Positions 17,285 through 28,100 of a DNA stretch of 64,000 nucleotides are shown here, piece by piece. The notes below the pieces were generated by a model. That model was given only the letters and a program-made list of their open reading frames with translations, did no database searches and was not told the DNA's origin. The stretch is from assembly GCA_963696645.1 (NCBI GenBank), contig CAVOKY010000007.1, forward strand, positions 1,674,001 to 1,738,000, given 5' to 3'. The DNA comes from JAMXLO01 sp963696645. Lineage in GTDB: Bacteria > Pseudomonadota > Alphaproteobacteria > Acetobacterales > Acetobacteraceae. How positions within the stretch are numbered: position 1 is the stretch's first letter; each line of letters opens with the position of its first letter. A program made the translations under genes and the position numbers.

Positions 17285-18808
17285 ATGACCTATCCGACCG
17301 AAACACCCCGCAGGCCGAGGCTGTGGCGCCGTACGGCTGTGGCCAGCGTCCTGCTGGCCGGCACGGCCCTTGGCGGATTTGCCGTCGGCCACGCAGGCTT
17401 TGCCGCGACCGACACACCGACGGGTGCGCCGGCGACCACGCCAGTCAATCCTCCTGGCAGCGGAATGACCGGCCACGCGCTGCCGGACTTCACCGACCTT
17501 GTCACCCAGGTGAAGCCCGCCGTGGTCTCCATCACGACCCATCTGAAGGCCGAGCCCGCCTCCGATGAAGGCCCGCAGGAGCAACTGCCGTTCATGTTCC
17601 GGCAGAACCCATTCGGCGGGCAACAGACTCGCCCGGAGATGCACGCCGTCGAGGCACGCGGGTCGGGCTTCATCATCAACGCCAATGGCACGATCGTTAC
17701 CAACAACCATGTGATCAAGGATGCCAAGGCGGTCTCCGTCACGTTGGATGATGGCACGACGCTGCCGGCCAAGGTGATTGGCCACGATTCACGCACCGAC
17801 ATCGCCGTGTTGAAGATCGATGCGGAAAAGCCGCTCCCCTACATCCAGCTTGGCAATTCGGCGAGCGTGAAGCCTGGCCAGTGGGTGGTTGCAATGGGCA
17901 ACCCGTTCGGCCTGGGCGGCACTGTGACGGCTGGCATTGTTTCGGCGAGCGGGCGCGACATCGGCGACGGCCCGTATGACCAGTTCATCCAGGTCGATGC
18001 GCCGATCAACCAGGGTAACTCCGGCGGACCGCTGTTCACGCAGGACGGCAAGGTTATCGGCATGAACACGGCAATCCTGTCACCCTCGGGCGGCTCGATC
18101 GGTATCGGCTTCGCCATTCCGTCCAATATGATCAAGACCGTGGTGTCGCAGCTCGAAAGCACTGGCCACGTGACGCGCGGCTACATCGGTGTGGAAGCGC
18201 AGCAGGTCAGCGCCACCATGGCGAAGGCTATGCATCTGGCGGAGAAGTCCGGGGCGTTGATTGCCGGCGTGCAGTCCGATACGCCGGCTCAGCGTGCCGG
18301 GTTGCAGCCGGGCGATGTCATCACGTCGGTGAACGGCCAGACGGTGAAGGATCCACGCGATCTCGCGGTCGACATCGCCGCGGTGAAGCCAGGCGACGAG
18401 GCGCAACTACAGGTGCTGCATGATGGCAACACCAAGTCGGTCAGCGTGAAGGTGGGCAACCTGCCGAACGAACGGACGGCAAGCGCGGAAGAGGGGCAGT
18501 CCCATCAGGGACGCATCGGCTTGGCCCTGGCACCATTGTCACCCGACATGCGCGACCAGCTCAACGTGCCTGATGGCACGAAGGGTGCGGTGGTGCGCAA
18601 TGTCGAACCCGGTTCGCCCGCCGATCAGGCTGGCCTGCAGCAGGGCGACGTCATCGTCGGCGTCGGCGACAAGCAGGTGTCATCGCCGTCCGAAGCCGTT
18701 GAGGCAATCCGCGGCGCCGTGAAGGACCATGCCGTGGCGTTGCGCATCATCCGCAACGGCGAGCCGGTTTTCGTCGGCGTGAACCTCGATCAGTCATCCG
18801 AAGGCTGA
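17285..18808 (+). CDS. Do-family periplasmic serine endoprotease (DegP/MucD-like)
   Basis: A 507-aa periplasmic protease/chaperone. It has a signal-anchor segment at residues 17-42 and a trypsin-like domain with the triad His142 (VTNNHVIKD), Asp172 (RTDIAVLKID) and Ser246 (QGNSGGPLF). Two PDZ domains follow, with GYIGVEAQQV and the second around RIGLALAPLS. GAAGGAG lies directly upstream of ATG 17285. Architecture and length match DegP/DegQ/MucD, which degrade misfolded envelope proteins. A strong hairpin at 18822-18852 follows the stop. The gene stands alone between the transporter operon and the convergent cupin gene. Confidence 0.93.
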   Translation: MTYPTETPRRPRLWRRTAVASVLLAGTALGGFAVGHAGFAATDTPTGAPATTPVNPPGSGMTGHALPDFTDLVTQVKPAVVSITTHLKAEPASDEGPQEQLPFMFRQNPFGGQQTRPEMHAVEARGSGFIINANGTIVTNNHVIKDAKAVSVTLDDGTTLPAKVIGHDSRTDIAVLKIDAEKPLPYIQLGNSASVKPGQWVVAMGNPFGLGGTVTAGIVSASGRDIGDGPYDQFIQVDAPINQGNSGGPLFTQDGKVIGMNTAILSPSGGSIGIGFAIPSNMIKTVVSQLESTGHVTRGYIGVEAQQVSATMAKAMHLAEKSGALIAGVQSDTPAQRAGLQPGDVITSVNGQTVKDPRDLAVDIAAVKPGDEAQLQVLHDGNTKSVSVKVGNLPNERTASAEEGQSHQGRIGLALAPLSPDMRDQLNVPDGTKGAVVRNVEPGSPADQAGLQQGDVIVGVGDKQVSSPSEAVEAIRGAVKDHAVALRIIRNGEPVFVGVNLDQSSEG

Positions 18809-18821
18809 TACTGGTTCGGCA

Positions 18822-18852
18822 GCGTCCGGGGTGACGGCGTTTCCCCGGACGC
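18822..18852. terminator. Hairpin after the protease gene
   Basis: A ten-base perfect stem GCGTCCGGGG / CCCCGGACGC encloses an 11-base loop, starting 14 bases after the protease stop. No T-run follows, so an intrinsic terminator is likely but not certain. Confidence 0.6.
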
Positions 18853-18859
18853 GCCATGC

Positions 18860-19000
18860 CTACGGTGCGACGGTCAGCGGGTTGTAATCGAACAGTCAGC
18901 CGGAACGCTGCCGCACCTTCTTGGCCAGCCACTCGTGCTCGAAATATGCGGCGGCGACTTGCGAATTCGCTAGTCCCAAATACTGCAACCAGCAGTCAGG
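18860..19000 (-). pseudogene. Possible C-terminal gene remnant with an in-frame stop
   Basis: On the minus strand a short frame reads SQVAAAYFEHEWLAKKVRQ, reaches TGA, and continues in frame as LFDYNPLTVAP before a second stop. Both pieces look like protein sequence and lie in the 195-base gap between the protease and the cupin gene. I do not recognise the parent family. This may be the tail of a deleted gene or chance. Confidence 0.25.
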
Positions 19001-19003
19001 CCG

Positions 19004-20053
19004 TCATGCACGTCCGCGTTCTTCGCGCCACAGCGCGAGCTTTTCCTGCACTGGCCGGTCGGAGAAGCTGAACAGCACGGACTCGGTGGCGACGCGATGG
19101 CGATGCGAATGCCAGCTTGGTACCACGAAGATGTCACGCGGCTTCCAGCGGATGGTCGTGTCACCGATTACCGTCTCGCCCTCGCCTTCCACCGCGACGA
19201 ACACCGTGCCGTCGGTTGAGCGGTACGGCGCCGTATGTAACCCTGAAGGCAGCAACTGCATGAATGCGCCGATCGTCGGCATCGCCAATTCACCCGATGC
19301 CGGATTGACGTAGCGCAGCTTGTGTCCGTGGCAGGCATCCGGATCGCCATTGCGCGCCAGCGTGGCCAACGCCTCGCGTGAGCGCTCATAGGGGTAGTTG
19401 AATACCGGCGAGCTCTTGACGGTTGGGTGCCAATCGACCGGCAGCATGTTGGCGCCGAACCGCGCCAGGCTGTCGCCGGGTGGACGCGCCTCCGTCTGAC
19501 TGTCGGCATTGGCGGGCTCCATGAAACTGGCGTCCAACAAGCGAACCATCGGGATGTCGAGGCCATCGAGCCAGACCATCGGCTTATCCGTGTTGTTGCC
19601 GTGGTCGTGCCAGGTCCAGCTCGGGGTTATCACGAAATCGCCGGGCTGCATCATCGTGCGCTCACCTTCCACCGCGGTGTAGGCGCCATGGCCCTCGATG
19701 ATGAAGCGCAACGCCGACTGCGAATGCCGATGCGCCGGCGCGACTTCGCCCGGCATGATCAGTTGCAGGCCGGCGAACAATGAATGCGTGATCGAGGTCT
19801 GGCCGCGCAAACCCGGATTCTCCAGGATCAACACGCGTCTTTCGGCTTCCTTCGCGGTGATCAACCCGCCGGCCTGCATCAGGAACGGGCGCACGACGGC
19901 ATCGTAGTCCCATTTGGCCGGCAGAGCAGGTGTCACGGGGGCACGTGTCACCATCGAGTGAAGCCGTTCCCACAGCGGCGCCAATGAATGTTCACCTATC
20001 CTGTCGTAGAACGCCTGGCGCTCGGTCGATGGTGCGACTGCCGTGTCGTTCAT
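19004..20053 (-). CDS. Gentisate 1,2-dioxygenase-like cupin protein
   Basis: A 349-aa bicupin ring-cleavage dioxygenase. The first cupin has the iron ligands HRHSQSALRFIIEG (His108, His110) and WTWHDHGN (His149/151), matching gentisate and salicylate 1,2-dioxygenases. The second cupin (about residues 250-340) retains GLHTAPYRSTDGTVF and VPSWHSHRH. Such enzymes open gentisate, 1-hydroxy-2-naphthoate or salicylate to ring-fission ketoacids in the cytoplasm. No fumarylpyruvate hydrolase or maleylpyruvate isomerase is adjacent, so it may serve a scattered pathway. An esterase on the same strand lies 195 bases upstream and could release the aromatic acid. Confidence 0.88.
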   Translation of the reverse strand: MNDTAVAPSTERQAFYDRIGEHSLAPLWERLHSMVTRAPVTPALPAKWDYDAVVRPFLMQAGGLITAKEAERRVLILENPGLRGQTSITHSLFAGLQLIMPGEVAPAHRHSQSALRFIIEGHGAYTAVEGERTMMQPGDFVITPSWTWHDHGNNTDKPMVWLDGLDIPMVRLLDASFMEPANADSQTEARPPGDSLARFGANMLPVDWHPTVKSSPVFNYPYERSREALATLARNGDPDACHGHKLRYVNPASGELAMPTIGAFMQLLPSGLHTAPYRSTDGTVFVAVEGEGETVIGDTTIRWKPRDIFVVPSWHSHRHRVATESVLFSFSDRPVQEKLALWREERGRA

Positions 20054-20248
20054 GGGACCTGTCCTCCGATCGCTCCGCGCCGAATCCTCTAGGCAGCGGT
20101 CGGGGCAGAGTCAATCACGGTGCTTGGGACAGCGGCCGTGTAATAATCGAGCCGGGCGGTCGCCACATCGCGCCTGACGAAAGCGAACAGACCAACGCGA
20201 CGTGCTGCCATTTCGTGACCCGGAAAGTGGCCGGATCGCCCGACGATG

Positions 20249-21826
20249 TCACCTGGCCGTGATTTCCTGCCACAGACTACGGGTTTCGCCGCGCGGGTCG
20301 TGCTCAAGCCGACATTCGGCGTCCAGCACCATGGTTGCGCGGGAAGCACGATCATAGGCCGGCCATGGCGGAATCGACGGGTGTTCGGGTTTGCCGCTTC
20401 GGGCGAAGGCGGCCCAGGTACCCGACATTGTCGCGGCCAGCTTGTGCGCCGCAGCGCTGCGATCGGTGGCGTTGGTCAGGTCGATGGTGTCGAAGGTGAA
20501 TGGCACGTCCAGTGCGTGCGGCGCTTTCATCCGGCCACCAAGCACCGGGGTCTCCCACTCGAAGGCATACATGTAAACCGGCGCGGCGCCCTGGGCGGCC
20601 TTTCTCTCGGCCACGATCAGCGAGCGGATGCGGAAGTTGGAATCGGTCAACGTGGCGATCAGCCGCTCGGCGGGGTTCATGCCAGAATAGAGCCGCCGGT
20701 AGGTCTCGATGACGTTATCAGTGTGCACCCCGGCGACTGCGGCAACGCGATCGCGCATCTCCTGCTCAGTCAGCGTGCGGTGCCAGACCTTGTCGTCGCG
20801 CGCAAGGAAACTCGCCATCTCGTCCTTCATGTCGCCGATCAGCAGCGGAATGTCGGCAGATACAGCAGGTGCGGCGGGATCGAACGGATGGTTCGGCACG
20901 ATGCTGCCATCCACCACCGGACCGAACGGGTAGCGGTCGAACAACGGCATCGGCGCTGGCCCGATGGCCTTTTGCGCCGGGTCCACCGCGGCCAACAACT
21001 GCGCCATAGGCAACGATTGCAGCCTGCCGAGGTCGGTCCGGGTCAGGCCGAGCATTTTCAGCACTGCTTCCGACAGGTTCGCTGCACGGTCGCGTTCGCG
21101 CAACCGGATCGCGGCACCGCTCTGAACGATGGCGCGATGGAACAGCCCGCGCGCTAATGGCATCGCCAGCAACGTGCAAACCTTTCCGCCACCGCCTGAC
21201 TCGCCAAAGATCGTCACGTTGGCGGGATCGCCACCGAAGCGCTCGATGTTGTCGCGCACCCATTCGAGCGCGGCGACCATGTCCAGCGTGCCGGCATTGC
21301 CCGACGCGGCGAATTCCGTCCCGCCGATCGCGGACAGGTCGAGGAAGCCGAAGATGTTCAACCGTTGGTTCACGGTGACGACGACGACATCGCCGCGCGT
21401 GGCAAGACGCGAGCCTTGCAGCCGAGCCGCGTTCGCGGTGCCGTAAGCGAACGCGCCGCCATGGAACCACACCATGACGGGCCGTTTCGCCGACGGCTGC
21501 ACACTGGGCGACCAGACGCTCAGGGTGAGGCAGTCCTCGGTTTCCGGCGAGGTGTCGGGCGGGCCGGAAAAATCGGCGAGCTCGAGTCGCGTGGCCGGGC
21601 GAAGGCCCTGCTGCGGTGCATGCCCCGCGTACTCCAGCGCATCACGCACACCAGCCCACGGAACCGGCTTGCGCGGCGGCATGAAGCGATTCGCGCCGGA
21701 CGTGGGGGCGCCATAGGGGATGCACTTGAACGCGGCGACGCCTTCAATGATGGCGCCGCGGATACGGCCTGACGCGGTCTCCACCACGGGTGCGGTCTGC
21801 GTGCCACTGGTCACGGTATCGTCCAT
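20249..21826 (-). CDS. Type-B carboxylesterase (alpha/beta hydrolase)
   Basis: A 525-aa carboxylesterase/lipase family type B protein. The oxyanion hole is FHGGAFAYG (residues 121-129), the nucleophile Ser210 is in FGESGGGGKV, and the catalytic His is in KAPHALDVPF near residue 437. EDCLTLSVWSP is the family EDCLyLNvw element. I chose ATG 21826 because GGGGAGG lies close upstream and the protein then starts at the usual length; the open frame extends much further but overlaps the helicase gene. No signal peptide is visible. It probably hydrolyses an ester or carbamate feeding aromatic catabolism, given the dioxygenase downstream. Confidence 0.9.
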   Translation of the reverse strand: MDDTVTSGTQTAPVVETASGRIRGAIIEGVAAFKCIPYGAPTSGANRFMPPRKPVPWAGVRDALEYAGHAPQQGLRPATRLELADFSGPPDTSPETEDCLTLSVWSPSVQPSAKRPVMVWFHGGAFAYGTANAARLQGSRLATRGDVVVVTVNQRLNIFGFLDLSAIGGTEFAASGNAGTLDMVAALEWVRDNIERFGGDPANVTIFGESGGGGKVCTLLAMPLARGLFHRAIVQSGAAIRLRERDRAANLSEAVLKMLGLTRTDLGRLQSLPMAQLLAAVDPAQKAIGPAPMPLFDRYPFGPVVDGSIVPNHPFDPAAPAVSADIPLLIGDMKDEMASFLARDDKVWHRTLTEQEMRDRVAAVAGVHTDNVIETYRRLYSGMNPAERLIATLTDSNFRIRSLIVAERKAAQGAAPVYMYAFEWETPVLGGRMKAPHALDVPFTFDTIDLTNATDRSAAAHKLAATMSGTWAAFARSGKPEHPSIPPWPAYDRASRATMVLDAECRLEHDPRGETRSLWQEITAR

Positions 21827-21937
21827 CGCCTGATCCTCCCCTGCGTGTACCCCACCATCCGTCGTCCGCGTTGCCGTGTCTATCGGCGGCGCCATTTCGT
21901 TGCCACTTGTTAACCCGGTGCACCGACACTCGGCCCG

Positions 21938-24900
21938 ATGGGCATGGAAATCACGGTGGGCAGCCGGGTCAGCGCGCGCGGGCTGGCGTGGGACGTGACA
22001 GAGATCACACCGCTCGGCGCGCAGACGATGCTGCGGCTGCGATGTACCGCGGGTGACATGATCGGCTTCGAGTGGGACATCCTGCATCCCACGGAACCGG
22101 TCGAACTGTTGCGTGCGGAACTCAGGCCGGAGGCGCCCGGTTCTTTGGCGGCGTGGCGGCTGCACCATCAGGCCTGTCTGCTCGAACAGGTGCTTGGACC
22201 CGCAGACATGGTGGTAATCGAGCCAGGCAGAGTGAGGATCGAACCTTACCAGCTTGTCCCGTTGATGCGTGCGCTGGAGCTGCCGCGCCCGCGACTGCTG
22301 CTTGCCGACGGCGTCGGACTGGGCAAGACGATCGAGGCCGGCCTGATCGTCTGCGAACTGATCGCGCGCCGCCGCGCGCATCGCGTGCTGATCGTCACGC
22401 CGGCGGGGCCGTTGTTGGTGCAATGGGCGCAGGAGTTGCGACAGCGCTTCGGCCTGCGGTTTGTGTCGGTCACCGATGCCGCTGCGTTGCAGGAACAGCG
22501 GCGCAAGCTGGAGCTGGGCGGCAATCCGTTCGATGCCATTGCGTTGTGTCTGACTTCGCTGGATTTCGCCAAGCAGGAACGGGTGCTGGAAGAACTGGAG
22601 CGGTCGGCATGGGACCTGGCGATCATCGACGAGGCGCATCACTGCGTCAGTGCGTCGGCAAGCACTGATCGTGACGACACACAGCGCCGACGGCTGGCCG
22701 AAGTCGTCGCGCGGCGCAGCGACGGGCTGCTGCTGCTGACCGCCACGCCGCATGATGGCTACGACCCGCACTTCGCTTCATTGATCGAATTACTGGATCC
22801 CAGCCTGGTGGATGGGCGTGGCGGCATGGCCGGGTCTACCTATCGCCGGCATGTCGTGCGTCGGCTGAAATCGCACATCCGCAATGCCGCCACGGGTGCG
22901 CCGCTGTTCCGAGAACGCAAGGTAATTCCTGTGCGGGTGGATCTCTACGGCGTTGCGGCGTCGCCGGTCCGCCAGTTCCATCAGGCTCTGGCGGCATTGA
23001 TTGCACCGCGATTGCGACGAGGGGCACGCACCAGCGATCATATGGATGCACTTGCTTTCGTCAGTCTGCTGAAACGATCAGTTTCCACGATCGGAGCATG
23101 TGTGAACACACTGCGCGTGGTCGCCGAACGCTATGGACAGGCGGGCACGAATGCAGCCGAGACGGCGGCGTTGCAGAAGGAACGGGCACGGGCACTGCGC
23201 GCATATCGCAAACGCGTACTGCGATTCGGGGTGCTCGACGCAGACGCCGAAGGCGACATCGCGGACCTGGAAGCCGATGGCATGGCGGCCGATCTGCATA
23301 ATTTCGCCGCCACCGAGATGGCGGTGTCTGATCACCCTCGCCGGCGCAGAAGGGACACGACCGCCGAGGCGCTCGACATGCTGATACGATTGGGCGAAGC
23401 AGCCACAACATTGGACCCCAAGCTTGCGGCCATGGTAGGTGAGGTGCGCGCCATCCGCGCAGCTAATCCAGCGACCAATATCCTGATCTATACGGAGTAC
23501 TCCGACAGCCAGGCGGCTGCGCTGCAGGCCCTGCGCAACGCCCCTGGAATCGACGGCGAGGTACTGGCGATCAACGGCCTCGATGCTGAACGCGAGCGAA
23601 CACGGATCGCGGAACGCTGTGCCGAACAGGATGGCATCATCCTCGTCAGCACTGATTCGCTGGCGGAGGGGCTCAATCTGCAACAACGCTGCTGCAACCT
23701 GATCCATCTTGATCTGCCGTACAACCCCAATCGTCTCGAACAGCGCAACGGGCGGATCGATCGGTATGGCCAGGAGCGCGAACCACGGATTCGCTACCTG
23801 TATCTTGCCGGCACGTTCGAAGAGCGGTTGCTGTTGCGCTTGATCGCGAAATACGAGACGGCACGCGCGCAGCTTACCTTCATGCCGGACACGCTGGCGG
23901 TGACGGCGGACGAAGCGGCGTGGGGCGGTGGACTGGTCGCCGGTTTCGCCGAGAGGCAGGCGATGCTGTTCGCGGACGAACCGCCGGCGGTCCGCACCTT
24001 GGATCAGGTCGCGCAGGAAGAGAATTCCGATGCCTATCGCGACCTGCTGCGCGAGATCGATCGCGCTTTCGAGGGATTCGATCGTTCGGCTGTGCGCCAT
24101 GGCTGGATGGCGGACCAAGGCTTGAACGCTGATGCGGTGCAGATTGCGGCGGCGAACGCCACTCGCCGGCGTAGCGATGCATTGGTCGGGCACGTCGATC
24201 TACCGGATTTTGTTGCGGCGGCGATCTCGGCCGAGACAGGTCACGCCTCCGGCGATGCCAGATCGTTACGGGTACCTGCCGGATGGTTCGGCGATCTTGC
24301 CGGTCTGCCGGGTTTTGATGCTGTCGAAGGAATGCTGCGCTGCACGCGAAATCGGAACAGGCTGCGGGACAACCAGGGGCGTTCGCTGGCGTTTCTTGGG
24401 CGAGCCCATCCCGCGGTGCGACGTGCCATTTCGTGCGCGCAGTGGGTCGACGGATCGTTGTGCGACAACCGGGTGAGTGCGTCGCGTCTGGATGCCGATG
24501 CATCGCTCGCAGTGCTGCTGGTATTCAGCATGGAACTGCGCAGTTCGACGCGCATCGAGCTTCAGCGAGTCATCGCAGTTCTGCTGCCCATGCGCGGTTC
24601 AGCGATCGTGTTGGACTGGCCAGAACAATGGCTCCATCTGGCCGATGCGGATCGTGCCGTGACGACATCCGGCGTGTGGGACCAATTGTTCGCGGCGTGG
24701 GTTCCGATGCGGCGCCAGGAAGCCGAGGTTGTCGCGACGGCGGTCATGCAACGGGAAACCGTTTGGATCACCACCGAACATCAGCGACGGATGGAGCGGG
24801 AAGCGAGCGATCTGCAGCATTGGCTCTGCGGCAGGGCAAACGATATTACCGGTGCGTTCATGCCACCCATGGGCGATCTGTTTGGCGCGACTGCGCCTGG

Positions 24901-25114
24901 ACCGGACTGGCTATCGCTTGCGGCACCAGTTGATCGGCTGGCGGGGTTCGCTGCCGATGCCAATAACCCACCGGATCGGCGGCGCGAGGCAAACAGTGCC
25001 GTGGCGCTATTTCAGCGGCGTGGCCAGGACCTAGGCGCGCAAGCCTTGTTTCCGGCGCCTGTATTGCGACAGATCGGCATGCTCATGCTGGTGCCGCCGG
25101 CGCTCGTCGGGTGA
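21938..25114 (+). CDS. SNF2-type DEAD/DEAH-box helicase, DrmD-like
   Basis: A 1058-aa superfamily 2 helicase of the SNF2/RapA-like class. It has a Q-motif region EPYQLVPL at 102-109, Walker A GVGLGKT (125-131), DEAH in IIDEAHHC (229-236) and motif III LTATPHDGY (267-275). The second RecA fold follows with IYTEYSDSQ, motif V STDSLAEGLNLQ and motif VI QRNGRIDRYGQ near 601-611. The last 400 residues match no fold I recognise, and I see no nuclease motif. The stop overlaps the GTG of an N6-adenine methylase gene (GTGA), so the two are coupled. Size, order and partner match DrmD and DrmMI of class 1 DISARM anti-phage systems, but drmA, drmB and drmC are absent nearby. The start could be either of two ATGs (21938, 21944). 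Confidence 0.88.
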   Translation: MGMEITVGSRVSARGLAWDVTEITPLGAQTMLRLRCTAGDMIGFEWDILHPTEPVELLRAELRPEAPGSLAAWRLHHQACLLEQVLGPADMVVIEPGRVRIEPYQLVPLMRALELPRPRLLLADGVGLGKTIEAGLIVCELIARRRAHRVLIVTPAGPLLVQWAQELRQRFGLRFVSVTDAAALQEQRRKLELGGNPFDAIALCLTSLDFAKQERVLEELERSAWDLAIIDEAHHCVSASASTDRDDTQRRRLAEVVARRSDGLLLLTATPHDGYDPHFASLIELLDPSLVDGRGGMAGSTYRRHVVRRLKSHIRNAATGAPLFRERKVIPVRVDLYGVAASPVRQFHQALAALIAPRLRRGARTSDHMDALAFVSLLKRSVSTIGACVNTLRVVAERYGQAGTNAAETAALQKERARALRAYRKRVLRFGVLDADAEGDIADLEADGMAADLHNFAATEMAVSDHPRRRRRDTTAEALDMLIRLGEAATTLDPKLAAMVGEVRAIRAANPATNILIYTEYSDSQAAALQALRNAPGIDGEVLAINGLDAERERTRIAERCAEQDGIILVSTDSLAEGLNLQQRCCNLIHLDLPYNPNRLEQRNGRIDRYGQEREPRIRYLYLAGTFEERLLLRLIAKYETARAQLTFMPDTLAVTADEAAWGGGLVAGFAERQAMLFADEPPAVRTLDQVAQEENSDAYRDLLREIDRAFEGFDRSAVRHGWMADQGLNADAVQIAAANATRRRSDALVGHVDLPDFVAAAISAETGHASGDARSLRVPAGWFGDLAGLPGFDAVEGMLRCTRNRNRLRDNQGRSLAFLGRAHPAVRRAISCAQWVDGSLCDNRVSASRLDADASLAVLLVFSMELRSSTRIELQRVIAVLLPMRGSAIVLDWPEQWLHLADADRAVTTSGVWDQLFAAWVPMRRQEAEVVATAVMQRETVWITTEHQRRMEREASDLQHWLCGRANDITGAFMPPMGDLFGATAPGPDWLSLAAPVDRLAGFAADANNPPDRRREANSAVALFQRRGQDLGAQALFPAPVLRQIGMLMLVPPALVG

Positions 25115-28100
25115 ATGTCGATCTGTCAGACTGCACCTTTTACGGGCCGGCATTGCCGGAACCGTTCGTTCGCTTTGATTTGGGCGCGCTGCTGGCCAGG
25201 CGCGGGTTGCTGACAAACACACACGGCAACGCCTTCGAACAGGAATGGAGCACGCTGCGCCGGCAGCTTCGGCTGGTAGGCGCAACCGGAGGTCCGCAGC
25301 GCGTCTGCAACCACGTGATTGCACCGCTGGCACAGCGTCTCGGATTCGATCGGCCAATCCGCCAGGACGCGGTGGCGACGCGCGAGGGCATGGAGGACGG
25401 CGGTTGGATGATGCATGCGCCATGCGGTGGGCGGCTACGGGCCTGGTCGTTCGGCACCGACACCGATCTCGACGCGCCGCATCGCAGTGGCCGCGCCTAT
25501 CGCTACAGTCCAACGCGCAGTACGCAACGTGTGCTGCTGGCGAACGGTGAACGGCTGGCGCTGCTGACCAACGGCGATGAGTTGCGCATTTTGCTGTCGG
25601 ATCCGGCTCGCCCGGACAGCCACATTGCGATTCCGCTGAATGGAAGTGTCGGGTGGCGGGCGCAGAACCTGGCGCCGGATTCGTATCGTCTGTTGCAGGC
25701 GATTGCCACGCCGCACGGCATCGCCGCATTGCCCGAGGTTCTGGATGCGGCGCGGCTGAGCCAGACGCGGGTGACCAAGGATTTGCGGTTGCAGGCACGC
25801 AGCGCGGTCGAAGGATTCCTGCAAGCGGTGCTGGATCATCCGGCCAATGCCGGCGTGCGCAATCTTTGTCTAAGCGCGGACGAGTTGTGGCAGGAAGGCC
25901 TTGTGTTGGTCTATCGGCTGCTGTTCATCCTGAAGCTGGAAAGCGCTGCCGACCCGGCGCGCGCGTTCAGCTTCGCCTCCACCGACCTATGGCGAAACAT
26001 GCTGTCGCCAAATCGAGCGCTGGGGCCGTTGGTGCGGCGCCACCTCGATCAAGGCCACGATACCGGCCGCATGTTGGAAGACGGGTTGCGCACCGTGGTC
26101 CGCATATTCCGCGACGGACTGTCGTGCAGCGAACTTGCGGTCGCACCTCTGGGCGGTGCGTTGTTCGGGGAACAGGCGACACCACTGCTTGATCGCCTGG
26201 CATGGGGTGAGCGGGCCATCGCGTTGCTGCTCGATCGGCTGCTGTGGACGACGCCGAAACACCGGCCGCGCGAGCGGGTGCATTACGGAGCGCTCGATGT
26301 GGAGGATCTCGGTCACGTTTATGAAGCGCTACTGGAACTTGAACCGGGCATCACGACGGAGCCGATGGCACGCTTGCGGCGGGCGAAGCTGGAGATGGTG
26401 GTGCCGGCCCAGCGCGCCGCCGGATATCGCGCGGCACGACCAACCGCGGATGACCGCGACGGCAGGACGCGGCTGACATGGGTCGAGGACATTCCAGTCG
26501 GGCGCTTCTATCTGCGTGTGGGAACGGGCCGCAAGGCGAGTGGCTCCTACTACACGCCGCACGCCTTTGTTCGCTTCCTGGTACGCGAGACGCTGGCGCC
26601 GCAAGTTGCCTGCCACAGTCCGGACGACGATCCTGACCCGGGTGCGGTTCTGGCATTGAAGGTGGTCGATCCGGCCACCGGCAGCGGACATTTCCTGGTG
26701 GAGGCCTGCCGCTTCCTGGGTGAAGCGCTGTACGCCGCGTGCCGCCAGTGCGACGAACACGCCTCGGTGGCAGACGAAGCGGCGGTAAATGCGCAGCCTC
26801 ATGATCGCGCGCGTCTGTTGGCGCGGGCACAAGCGTTGCGAAAACGCGTGGCAGACCTGCCTGAGCCGGACGGATTGCTGCTGGCCTACCTGCCGAGCCG
26901 AGCCAGCGAAGGTGGCGAGAGCGGCGTGTCGCAGTCCCGCGCGTTGGCGATCTGCCGGCGGCTGGTCGCGGTGCACTGTCTCTATGGCGTTGACAGCAAT
27001 CGGCTTGCCGTCGAACTGGCGAAGCTGTCTCTCTGGCTCGAGTCGTACGCCGAGGGATTGCCTCTGACATTTCTCGATCATCGGCTGGTGCATGGCGATT
27101 CGATCGGTGGGCCGTGCTTCGGATTGCTTGCGACATTGCCGGTTGGTGGCGGACAATTGGATCCGTTGCTGGCACAGAATGTCGACGAACGATTCCGTGA
27201 TGCACTGCATTCAGCACTTTATGAGGTTCGCGCATTGCAGGCCACGGTTGGCGCGGATGCGGCCGGCCTGGTGCTGAAGGCTGCGGCGAAGCGTCGACTG
27301 GATGTGGCGTTGGAACCGCTCCGCCTGTTGGCACGTGCGTGGTCGGGCGCTGTCATGTTGGCTGAGCGGGAGGTGAACGATGAATGGCTGGCCTTGGCGT
27401 GCGCCGTTGCTGTTACAGGAGTTTGGCCCGCGGCACTGACACTGCGACAAAGCGCGATGCTCGAAGCGGGAAGCCAGACATTACCTTGGGACCTGACATT
27501 TCCCGAGGTGTTCTGGACAGACGGCGCCACCTCCGCCGCGGGCGGCTTCGATGTAGTATTGAGCAACCCGCCCTGGGACATCATCCAACCCAACAGTGCG
27601 GAATTCCTGGCGACGCTCGACCTAGGCATCCTGGATGCGACGAGTACGCAGCAGGCGCGTGATATCGAGTGTCGGCTGCTTGCAGATCCTGCCGCGGCAC
27701 GTGCATTTCGTGACTACCGGGACACGTTCACACGCCAGCATCGGCTGGTGCACCGGATGTACCAGCATCAGAGGCTCGGCGCGCTTGGCGCAGTCATGGG
27801 CGGCAAGCTCGACTGCTACCGGGTGTTTGCCGAGCGGATGGTGCGGTTGCTGGGGCCACAGGGTGCGATCGGCATGGTGGTGCCCTCGGCGTTTCACGCC
27901 AATGAAGGTGCGACAGGCATCCGCCAGCTTTATCTGGAGCAGACGCGGATCGACTGGTGCCTGTCGTTCGGGAACCGGCGGAAGCTGTTCGATATCAGTG
28001 GTCAAATGAAGTTCGCGCTGGTCGTGGCCCGGCGACCGGGACCGACGCGTACGATCCGGTGTGGGTTCTATCTGTCGCAGTTTGCGGACCTGGATCAGCC

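Noticed and set aside
20089..20217. Short minus frame starting MAARRVGLFAFVRRD
   Set aside because: No ribosome-binding site and no recognised family; too short to support.
20249..22771. An 840-codon open frame on the minus strand
   Set aside because: The esterase accounts for 20249-21826 and has its own ribosome-binding site; the rest is antisense to the helicase gene.
22860..25100. Nuclease domain in the C-terminus of the helicase
   Set aside because: No HKD, PD-(D/E)xK or HNH motif could be seen in residues 310-1058 outside the helicase motifs.
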